19,521 bases of DNA from contig JAZLAW010000017.1 of the NCBI GenBank assembly GCA_045613385.1, positions 1 to 19,521 on the forward strand. Direction: 5' to 3'. This stretch comes from SIG565 sp045613385. GTDB lineage: Bacteria; Bacillota; Clostridia; Oscillospirales; Acutalibacteraceae. The notes under the pieces are model-generated. The model was not told where the DNA came from and did no database searches. It saw only the letters and a list, made by a program, of their open reading frames with translations. This document shows, piece by piece, positions 14,017-19,521 of this stretch (position 1 is its first letter; every line of letters begins with the position of its first letter). Position numbers and translations under genes: made by a program.

Positions 14017-15945
14017 TTAAAACTCTGTCGAGTCCAGTTCGTCCAACCAGATTTTTGCCGATGCATCACTCGGCATACGCCAGTCACTTCTTGGGGACAG
14101 TGAAATATCGTAAATCTTAACACCGTCGGGCAGACAAGAACGTTTGAATTGCGAAACAAAGAAACGCCTTACAAAAACTTTTAACCATTTTAATATAATT
14201 TCGTTTTCATATTCATTCTTAAAGGCAACAGTAGCCAAACGAAGAATTTTGGCGGGTGAGAAGCCGTATTTTAAGGTATAGTAGATGAAAAAGTCGTGCA
14301 ATTCATATGGACCGACAACATCTTCCGTAACTTGTTTTATATTGCCGTTTTCATCACTCGGCAATAATTCGGGAGATACGGGTGTGTCAATTATATCGAG
14401 TAAAATATTTTTGAGTGTTTCACAAGAATTCTGTGCTGTATATTTTACAAGATGTCGTACTGCCGTTTTTGGAATTGCGGCATTTACACCGTACATAGAC
14501 ATATGGTCTCCATTGTATGTTGCCCAGCCGAGAGCAAGTTCGGATAAGTCACCGGTACCGATTACAAGACCGTTTTCCATATTGGCAATATCCATAAGCA
14601 CCTGTGTGCGTTCACGCGCCTGTGCATTTTCGTAGGTTACATCGCGGTTGTCAGCATCTTGACCAATATCGGCAAAATGTGTATTTACAGCGTTTGTAAT
14701 ATCAACCGTTTTAAAAGTCACACCGAGTTCTTCGCATAAAAGTTCGGCATTAGAACGGGTACGCTTTGTTGTACCGAAACAAGGCATTGTAACGGCAATA
14801 ATGTTTTTGCGGTCTAAATCCATAAGGTCGGCACAGTTTACTGCCGCAATAAGCGCAAGACAACTGTCAAGTCCGCCAGAAATACCAATAACCATCGTTT
14901 TAGCGTGGGAATGCACGAAACGTTTTTTAAGTGCGAAGGACTGCATAATTAATGCTTCGCGAGCCTCATCATCGGCCAACGCTTTGTTATCACTGATAAA
15001 TGGATTTTTAGCAATTTTTCTGGTAATTACGGTATCAATAGCAGCTTGTGCAAATAAAATATCGGTGTAGTCTTCTATCCTTACCTGTGGGTAACAGGTA
15101 TCGGCAACCCTTGTTTTTGAAAGTAAATTAACATCTATTTCACTAACAATAAAATCGGTTTTGCTAAGCGGTACATTTTCATTTATAATATCACCGTTTT
15201 CGGCTATCATTAACTGTCCGTCAAATACACAGTCGGTTGTAGACTCGTTATAATTTGCATTACTGAAAATATAACCGCATTTGAGCTTTTCGCTGATTGC
15301 CTTTATGGTATTTTGTCTTTTTTCGCTTTTTCCCACACTTGCTCCACCTGCGGCGCAGTTGACAATAATATTAGCACCCGAAGAACAAAGTGGGCGAATA
15401 GAAGAGTCAACCGACAGTAGATTATCACCGACCGTTACGCAAAAGCGGAAATCAGCACACTCGCTTGAAGCAAAGACTAATTTTTCGCTTATCGGCACAC
15501 AGTCAAAGCCAAAATTAACACAGTTGTAGGCGCCGCTCAGGGTATTTGCGTCGGCAAAATAGCGTTTTTCATAGTTACCACCCGAGTTTTTAAGGTCGGA
15601 TTTTGGCACAAGCCCCAAAATCTCGCCACCATAGATAACGGCGGCACAGTCATAAAGTCGGTTTTCAAAACGAACAGGCAAACCAACCACAATTACGGGG
15701 TATTTATCGGCCGAAAACTGTGCAATTTGTAAAAGGGTTTCGGCGGCATTTTTTATCAGCGTATCGGAAAAAAACAAATCGCCGCAACTGTAACCTGTAA
15801 TACAAAGCTCGGGAAAAACGAGCAAATTAACCTTTTGCTCATCTGCCTTTATAATTTGTTCGGTAATGCTCAAATAATTATGAGAGGTGTCGGCCACGAT
15901 TGTATCAATGTTTGCCGCAGCACACTTAATAAATCCATACTTCAT
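14017..15945 (-). CDS. nadE: NAD+ synthetase, glutamine-dependent type with possibly altered glutaminase site
   Basis: The 642-residue protein has an N-terminal nitrilase-type glutaminase domain (about 1-290) and a C-terminal synthetase domain that amidates nicotinic acid adenine dinucleotide to NAD+. The synthetase part is intact: GISGGLDSCLAL with the P-loop SGGLDS near 356, then NAQARERTQVLMDIAN, GTGDLSELALGWATYNGDHMS, and LPSDENGNIKQVTEDVVGPYELHDFF. In the glutaminase part, the triad Glu46 (FPELCITGY) and Lys115 are present. The segment FCVTVGDNLL (168-177) aligns with the family FGVEICEDLW and puts Gly173 where the nucleophilic Cys should be. If correct, the enzyme depends on free ammonia. 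It has its own promoter, and its start follows AAAGGA at a rather long spacing. Confidence 0.94.
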   Translation of the reverse strand: MKYGFIKCAAANIDTIVADTSHNYLSITEQIIKADEQKVNLLVFPELCITGYSCGDLFFSDTLIKNAAETLLQIAQFSADKYPVIVVGLPVRFENRLYDCAAVIYGGEILGLVPKSDLKNSGGNYEKRYFADANTLSGAYNCVNFGFDCVPISEKLVFASSECADFRFCVTVGDNLLSVDSSIRPLCSSGANIIVNCAAGGASVGKSEKRQNTIKAISEKLKCGYIFSNANYNESTTDCVFDGQLMIAENGDIINENVPLSKTDFIVSEIDVNLLSKTRVADTCYPQVRIEDYTDILFAQAAIDTVITRKIAKNPFISDNKALADDEAREALIMQSFALKKRFVHSHAKTMVIGISGGLDSCLALIAAVNCADLMDLDRKNIIAVTMPCFGTTKRTRSNAELLCEELGVTFKTVDITNAVNTHFADIGQDADNRDVTYENAQARERTQVLMDIANMENGLVIGTGDLSELALGWATYNGDHMSMYGVNAAIPKTAVRHLVKYTAQNSCETLKNILLDIIDTPVSPELLPSDENGNIKQVTEDVVGPYELHDFFIYYTLKYGFSPAKILRLATVAFKNEYENEIILKWLKVFVRRFFVSQFKRSCLPDGVKIYDISLSPRSDWRMPSDASAKIWLDELDSTEF

Positions 15946-15982
15946 AAATTATATGCATTCCTTTCCAGATATTGTTTGTTAT

Positions 15983-16011
15983 ATTATATCAACTTATTAT
16001 TAAAAAAACAA
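15983..16011 (-). promoter_or_regulatory. nadE promoter
   Basis: On the minus strand, TTGTTT (16011-16006), 17-base spacer, TATAAT (15988-15983). The nadE ATG is about 38 bases beyond the -10. Confidence 0.7.
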
Positions 16012-16050
16012 GTATAACAAAAATTACTTATATATAAGGCTCCCGAAATG

Positions 16051-16079
16051 TTGACATCGATTTAAAAATATGTTTTAAT
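16051..16079 (+). promoter_or_regulatory. Promoter of the MFS remnant-lepA unit
   Basis: TTGACA (16051-16056), 17-base spacer, TTTAAT (16074-16079). A ribosome site AAAGGAC (16094-16100) and ATG 16111 follow. No terminator separates the short gene from lepA, so this promoter probably also drives lepA. Confidence 0.65.
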
Positions 16080-16110
16080 ATTGTAGGTACTATAAAGGAC
16101 GTGGTGCCTA

Positions 16111-16617
16111 ATGGATAAAATGAAACGAAGCCAGTTAATGTTTGTACTTCAGTCGGATTTTGAATACTTAATAAGCATTCTTGTAGCGAGTACATACCTT
16201 GCAACGCTAACCGGAGTGTTAGGTTTATCCGATGGTGTTACAGGTGTTCTAAGTGCCATTATTTCGCTGGGCTCTTTGTTTCAGATTTTTACCGTTTTTA
16301 TAAGTGTTAACCGTGTTAAACCCCTTGTTATTTTTATGGGAATTATAAATCAAGTGTTTGACTATGTTCCGCTCCAAAAAAGAGAAAACTCCTTGGCGGT
16401 TACACAGGCGTTTTCGGGGCTTTCGGGATTTTTGATTACGGTTGCAGTCAGTCCTTTCCTTACATATTTGCAAAAAGCCAAGACAAGCGGCAGTTATTTT
16501 CTCGGTATTAACGCGTACACACAACAGATTTTATCAGCATTTTCTTGTATAATACTCGCAATACTTATTGCATATGTAAGTTTTTATATAATACCTAAAC
16601 TAAAAAAACAAAATTAG
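16111..16617 (+). pseudogene. MFS-type transporter with apparent internal in-frame deletion
   Basis: The open frame gives 168 residues. Residues 1-82 look like the start of an MFS-like transporter: SQLMFVLQSDFEYLISILVASTYLATL, then a second and third membrane helix ending PLVIFMGIINQVF. Residues from about 84 (DYVPLQKRENSLAVTQAFSGLSGFL to the end) look like the last two helices of the same kind of protein, which normally has roughly 430-490 residues. The middle, about eight helices, is absent, with the join near 16357-16365, and the frame is preserved. It is very unlikely to transport anything. It has a promoter and ribosome site and lies 17 bp before lepA, so it may persist as a leader for lepA. 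The family view comes from memory of similar clostridial proteins, not an alignment. Confidence 0.6.
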
Positions 16618-16634
16618 AAAAACAGGAGAAAACA

Positions 16635-18440
16635 GTGTCTTATCCAATAGAAAATATAAGAAACTTTTGCATAATCGCTCATATTGACCACGGTAAATCC
16701 ACACTTGCCGACCGTTTGCTTGAAAAAACAAGCTCGGTATCAAGCAGGGAAATGGAAGAACAAATCCTTGACAGTATGGATTTAGAGCGCGAACGCGGTA
16801 TTACAATAAAATCCCACGCTGTAACGCTTTATTATAATGCGAGTGATGGCAAGGAATATGAACTTAATTTAATAGACACCCCCGGTCACGTGGACTTTAA
16901 CTATGAAGTTTCGCGCTCTCTCGCTGCGTGTGAAGGCGCCGTGCTTATCGTTGATGCATCGCAAGGTATAGAAGCGCAAACCTTGGCCAACACCTATCTT
17001 GCAGTTGACCACGGTCTTGAACTTTTGCCCGTTATTAATAAAATTGATTTACCGTCAGCCGACCCCGAGAGAGTTAAAGGCGAGATAGAAGACATCATCG
17101 GTATACCTGCCGATAATGCGCCGCTCGTATCGGCTAAAACGGGTGTTAATATTGAAGAAGTGCTTGAAAAAATAGTCACTGAGTTTCCATCCCCAAAAGG
17201 CGATCGTCAAGCGCCCCTTTCGGCACTTGTTTTCGATTCTTACTATGATGCCTATAAGGGTGTAATAGTTTATTTCAGAGTAGTTAGCGGAAAAATCAAA
17301 ACCGGTGATAAAATTAAAATGATGGCAACCGGAGCTACCTTTGATGTTGTCGAGATAGGCAGAAAAAGGGCAACTTCACTTGAGCCGTGCGACTGTCTTG
17401 AAGCGGGCGAAGTTGGGTATCTTGCCGCATCTATTAAGACGGTTAGCGAAGCGCGTGTGGGTGACACCATTACCTTAGAAAATAATCCCACAGATAAAGC
17501 CTTGGCGGGTTACCGCAAGGCAAATCCCGTTGTTTTCTGCGGTATTTATCCGGCCGATGGCGCACATTATGAAGATTTGCGTGAAGCGCTTGAAAAATTA
17601 GAACTTAATGATGCTTCCCTTCTTTATGAGCCCGAAACTTCAAAGGCTCTCGGTTTCGGTTTCCGTTGCGGTTTCTTAGGGCTTCTTCATATGGAAATTA
17701 TTGAAGAAAGATTAGAGAGAGAGTATAATCTCGATATTATAACAACAGCGCCGAGTGTAATTTATAAGTTCCAGCTTACAAACGGGGAAGAAATAAGCGT
17801 TGATAATCCGACAAATTACCCGGACCCCGCTACAATTTCTTCGGCATCGGAGCCTGTAGCCGATGTGCATATATATAGCCCGAGTGACTATGTTGGCGCA
17901 ATTATGCAACTGTGCGAAGAGCGTCGCGGTAACTATACCGATATGAAATATATGGGTGACAGGGTAGATATACATTATATAATGCCTGTCGGTGAGATAA
18001 TATATGACTTTTTCGATGCACTTAAATCACGTACCAAAGGATATGCTTCGTACGACTACGAAATAAGCGGTTATAATAAGTCCGACCTTGTAAAACTCGA
18101 TGTTATGATTGCGGGTGACGTGGTCGATGCGCTGTCCTTTATCGTGTTCAGGGAAAACGCATATTCCCGTGCGCGTCGCATAGCCGAAAAATTAAAGGAC
18201 TATATTCCGCGCCAACTTTTCGAAGTGCCGATACAGGTTGCCGTAGGTGGCAAAATCATCGCGCGTGAAACGGTCAAGGCAATGCGTAAAGATGTACTCG
18301 CAAAGTGCTACGGCGGTGATATTACGCGTAAGAAAAAGTTGCTTGAAAAACAAAAAGAAGGTAAAAAGCGTATGCGCAAACTCGGAAGCGTTGAAGTTCC
18401 GCAGGAAGCGTTTATGGCAGTGCTCAAACTTGATGAGTAA
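16635..18440 (+). CDS. lepA: Translation elongation factor 4 (LepA), ribosome back-translocating GTPase
   Basis: The start is GTG 16635, preceded by AGGAG at 6 bases. The 601-residue product has the full GTPase set: G1 AHIDHGKST (15-23), G2 region RERGITIK, G3 DTPGHVDFNYE, G4 NKIDLP, G5 SAKTGVN. EF-G-like domains II, III and V follow, then the LepA-specific C-terminal domain ending GSVEVPQEAFMAVLKLDE. Length is the family norm (about 600). LepA binds ribosomes and acts on stalled or misassembled translation complexes. It ends at a strong terminator. Confidence 0.97.
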   Translation: MSYPIENIRNFCIIAHIDHGKSTLADRLLEKTSSVSSREMEEQILDSMDLERERGITIKSHAVTLYYNASDGKEYELNLIDTPGHVDFNYEVSRSLAACEGAVLIVDASQGIEAQTLANTYLAVDHGLELLPVINKIDLPSADPERVKGEIEDIIGIPADNAPLVSAKTGVNIEEVLEKIVTEFPSPKGDRQAPLSALVFDSYYDAYKGVIVYFRVVSGKIKTGDKIKMMATGATFDVVEIGRKRATSLEPCDCLEAGEVGYLAASIKTVSEARVGDTITLENNPTDKALAGYRKANPVVFCGIYPADGAHYEDLREALEKLELNDASLLYEPETSKALGFGFRCGFLGLLHMEIIEERLEREYNLDIITTAPSVIYKFQLTNGEEISVDNPTNYPDPATISSASEPVADVHIYSPSDYVGAIMQLCEERRGNYTDMKYMGDRVDIHYIMPVGEIIYDFFDALKSRTKGYASYDYEISGYNKSDLVKLDVMIAGDVVDALSFIVFRENAYSRARRIAEKLKDYIPRQLFEVPIQVAVGGKIIARETVKAMRKDVLAKCYGGDITRKKKLLEKQKEGKKRMRKLGSVEVPQEAFMAVLKLDE

Positions 18441-18447
18441 AAAAAGA

Positions 18448-18472
18448 CCGCAACGGGTGTTGCGGCTTTTTT
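18448..18472 (+). terminator. lepA intrinsic terminator
   Basis: CCGCAAC (18448-18454) and GTTGCGG (18459-18465) with GGGT loop, preceded by an A run and followed by CTTTTTT. It begins 7 bases after the lepA stop. Confidence 0.9.
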
Positions 18473-18477
18473 AATTA

Positions 18478-18554
18478 TGTAGTGGTGGATGCCCACATCT
18501 GCCCGATAAAATTTACCGAAACCTAAGGGGACAATGTAGGCATCGTCCATACAA
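18478..18554. repeat. Pair of inverted palindromic repeat units (small MITE/REP-like element)
   Basis: Unit A (18478-18505) read on the minus strand and unit B (18527-18554) read on the plus strand share the pattern GATG or AATG, T(G/A)GGCATC, and a TACA-like end. Each is itself a short palindrome (for example GGACAATG TAGG CATCGTCC with one mismatch in B). Together they form imperfect terminal inverted repeats of about 27 bp around a 21-bp centre. A further 7-bp hairpin, CCATACA/TGTATGG (18547-18570), abuts unit B. The remaining bases to 18673 hold only weak inverted repeats (CCTTGC...GCAAGG) and no gene. Confidence 0.6.
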
Positions 18555-18673
18555 AATCTCGCGTGTATGGTGTATCATAAATTCCTTGCCACGCATTGTC
18601 GCACCTTACGGTGTTGTTTTAATTTTTTATGCAAGGATGATTATTATAGCTCGTTTTTATATTTAGTGAAGAA

Positions 18674-18931
18674 TCAATCGAATTTCATATTAAAAAAATC
18701 CAACAAATCGTTGGGTGTAACTGAAAGGCATTTACAAATACATGCCAACTCGTAATCGGTAACCTGGCATTTATTTTTCTCTATTTTACTTATCGTTTGC
18801 TGGTCGATATTAACATTTATTGTTTGTAGCTTGGCAGCCAAATTACTTTGGGAGAGACTTTGTTTTTCCCTTAAAAATTTTAGTTGCTCTGCGATAACGT
18901 TTTTATTATTATAGTAACAAATTTTTTTCAT
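18674..18931 (-). CDS. XRE-family HTH transcriptional regulator
   Basis: The 85-residue protein has a Cro/C1-type HTH over about residues 13-78. LKFLREKQSLSQSNLAAKLQ gives helices 1-2, a short insertion (TINVNIDQ) follows, then recognition helix QTISKIEKNK, and VTDYELACICKCLSVTPNDLL ends the fold. There is no sensor domain. The ATG follows GGAG at about 12 bases. It is divergent from the small lipoprotein gene, and two matching 15-bp inverted repeats lie in the shared 126-bp gap, so autoregulation and control of the lipoprotein gene are likely. It may derive from a mobile element. Confidence 0.85.
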   Translation of the reverse strand: MKKICYYNNKNVIAEQLKFLREKQSLSQSNLAAKLQTINVNIDQQTISKIEKNKCQVTDYELACICKCLSVTPNDLLDFFNMKFD

Positions 18932-18950
18932 AATAATATTATCTCCAAAT

Positions 18951-18965
18951 ACGTTATATTAACGT
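18951..18965. promoter_or_regulatory. Operator-like inverted repeat 1 (probable XRE regulator site)
   Basis: ACGTTA-TAT-TAACGT is a perfect 6-bp inverted repeat with a 3-bp centre, ending one base before the -35 of the lipoprotein promoter and about 20 bp before the regulator ATG on the other strand. Confidence 0.65.
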
Positions 18966-18966
18966 A

Positions 18967-18994
18967 TTGACAATAACATATTTCGCGCTATAAT
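18967..18994 (+). promoter_or_regulatory. Promoter of the small lipoprotein gene
   Basis: TTGACA (18967-18972), 16-base spacer, TATAAT (18989-18994): both hexamers match the sigma-70/SigA consensus exactly. Operators 1 and 2 abut it on both sides. Confidence 0.8.
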
Positions 18995-18995
18995 T

Positions 18996-19010
18996 ACGTT
19001 ACATTAATGT
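18996..19010. promoter_or_regulatory. Operator-like inverted repeat 2 (probable XRE regulator site)
   Basis: ACGTTA-CAT-TAATGT repeats the layout of operator 1 with one mismatch in the arms. It sits where transcription from the adjacent promoter would start, 45 bp centre to centre from operator 1. An overlapping 14-bp perfect palindrome TTACATTAATGTAA (18999-19012) is also present. Confidence 0.65.
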
Positions 19011-19057
19011 AATTATAATAGGTATTAAATTTTTGCAGATTAAAAGGGAAAATTGAA

Positions 19058-19321
19058 ATGAAAAAAGTTTTATCGTTATTATTAATTGTGGCACTTGTTT
19101 TTACACTTGCCGGTTGTGGCAAATCCACTTACACACCGACTGATACAAGCACACCAGACAGTGTTAGTAGTGAAAACACAAGTAGCGAAACTCTGTCGGA
19201 GAATAATTCGAGCACTAATTTAGCTGTATTCATCCCCAAAATATGTGAAATTTTAGAAAGAAACGTTGAGTTTTGCAGAAAAATGAATCTTTCGCCTTTC
19301 ACATACGAAATATTTGATTGA
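19058..19321 (+). CDS. Small lipoprotein, possibly truncated
   Basis: The 87-residue product begins with a clear lipoprotein signal (MKKVLSLLLIVALVFTLAGC, lipidated Cys20), followed by a Ser/Thr/Asn-rich linker (about 23-54) and only 33 residues of possible folded sequence (NLAVFIPKICEILERNVEF...). Exported lipoproteins with such a linker usually carry a larger domain, so the gene may be shortened, though it ends cleanly with a terminator 9 bp later. AAAAGGGA precedes the ATG. It is controlled by a consensus promoter bracketed by two operators. Function is unknown. Confidence 0.65.
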   Translation: MKKVLSLLLIVALVFTLAGCGKSTYTPTDTSTPDSVSSENTSSETLSENNSSTNLAVFIPKICEILERNVEFCRKMNLSPFTYEIFD

Positions 19322-19330
19322 TTTAACAAC

Positions 19331-19358
19331 AAACGGGCGACCATTGGTCGCCCGTTTT
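19331..19358 (+). terminator. Terminator of the small lipoprotein gene
   Basis: AAACGGGCGACCA (19331-19343) pairs with TGGTCGCCCGTTT (19345-19357), a nearly continuous palindrome with a minimal loop, followed by TTTT-AG. Confidence 0.8.
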
Positions 19359-19365
19359 AGAATTC

Positions 19366-19393
19366 GGAACGGTACATAGGCCGTTCCCTACGG
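19366..19393. repeat. Third palindromic intergenic repeat unit
   Basis: GGAACGG (19366-19372) and CCGTTCC (19381-19387) flank TACATAGG, then CTACGG follows. The TANNTAGG-like centre, compensating stem and CTAC end resemble units A and B near 18478-18554, with a different stem sequence. Confidence 0.45.
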
Positions 19394-19428
19394 CAAAAAA
19401 GACGGCAATTATTCGCCGTCTTTTTTGC
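19393..19428. terminator. Bidirectional terminator at the end of the deacetylase gene
   Basis: GCAAAAAAGACGGC (19393-19406) and GCCGTCTTTTTTGC (19415-19428) form a perfect 14-bp stem with an 8-base loop. On the minus strand it closes the gene entering from the right; its stop codon is in the loop. Confidence 0.85.
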
Positions 19429-19521
19429 ATTGTGTTCCGTCGTGTTTTATTTGGTAGTTTTCTTTATAAATTAAATCTTCAATAAACACAAATTCATAAC
19501 CTTGCTCTTTTAAGGTTTTTA
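19409..19521 (-). CDS. C-terminal end of a polysaccharide deacetylase (PdaA-like), partial
   Basis: The minus strand is open from the window edge to TAA at 19411-19409, giving 36 residues. They include TLKEQGYEFVFIEDLIYKENY, then QIKHDGTQCKKDGE. The pattern GYEFV-(x)2-(E/D)LIY-K-(E/D)NY is, from memory, the typical end of Firmicute peptidoglycan/chitin deacetylases of the PdaA group, which remove acetyl groups from muramic acid or GlcNAc. The catalytic NodB domain would lie outside the window. The gene is too short here for firm assignment. Confidence 0.6.
   Translation of the reverse strand, partial: KTLKEQGYEFVFIEDLIYKENYQIKHDGTQCKKDGE

Noticed and set aside
18308..18550. 80-codon minus-strand ORF across the lepA end
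   Set aside because: It runs through the lepA terminator, the palindromic repeats and antisense to lepA; its apparent sequence is explained by those elements.

Overview
The window looks like a chromosomal segment of a low-to-moderate GC Firmicute of class Clostridia, probably an anaerobic gut Oscillospirales/Ruminococcaceae-type organism. The evidence is the pth-mfd-foldase-lipoprotein order, the approximately 640-residue NadE, ammonia-dependent AsnA, class II aldolase, phage genes of clostridial type, strong AGGAGG ribosome sites, and many strong intrinsic terminators. The lineage is an inference from gene content and style; no rRNA is present.

Region 1 (1-6176) is accessory DNA. It opens inside a gene for a protein of repeated bacterial Ig-like group 2 (BIg2) domains ending in an unrecognised AT-rich C-terminal domain. 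A small four-helix membrane protein follows. About 830 bp without a convincing gene come next, holding several hairpins, a short tandem repeat and two back-to-back terminators. Then comes a compact cassette: a 117-residue DeoR-like HTH regulator, an XhlA-like coiled-coil/TM protein, a Hol44-type holin, and an SH3-containing N-acetylmuramoyl-L-alanine amidase. An AspT/YidE-type transporter without RCK domains follows directly. This is either the distal end of a prophage or a stand-alone regulated lysis/export cassette next to a possible effector-immunity pair.

Region 2 (6224-13743) is core metabolism and information processing. It contains tRNA-Gln(CTG) on the minus strand with its own promoter and terminator, then fba (class II aldolase) as a monocistronic unit. 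A pth - mfd - PrsA/SurA-like lipoprotein - asnA run follows from a promoter at 7448-7476 and ends at a strong terminator.

Region 3 (13718-18472) has nadE on the minus strand, convergent with asnA. Between them lies a small unrecognised minus-strand ORF whose ribosome site sits inside the nadE terminator hairpin. In the aligned position, the NadE glutaminase nucleophile appears to be Gly instead of Cys. If so, both nitrogen-using enzymes here (AsnA and NadE) would rely on free ammonia. Divergently, a promoter drives an MFS-transporter gene that appears to have lost its middle, followed by lepA.

Region 4 (18473-19521) is a small accessory patch: palindromic intergenic repeat units, an XRE regulator divergent from a short lipoprotein gene with twin 15-bp operators bracketing the promoter, another palindromic unit, and the 3' end of a minus-strand polysaccharide deacetylase gene whose stop codon lies in the loop of its own terminator.
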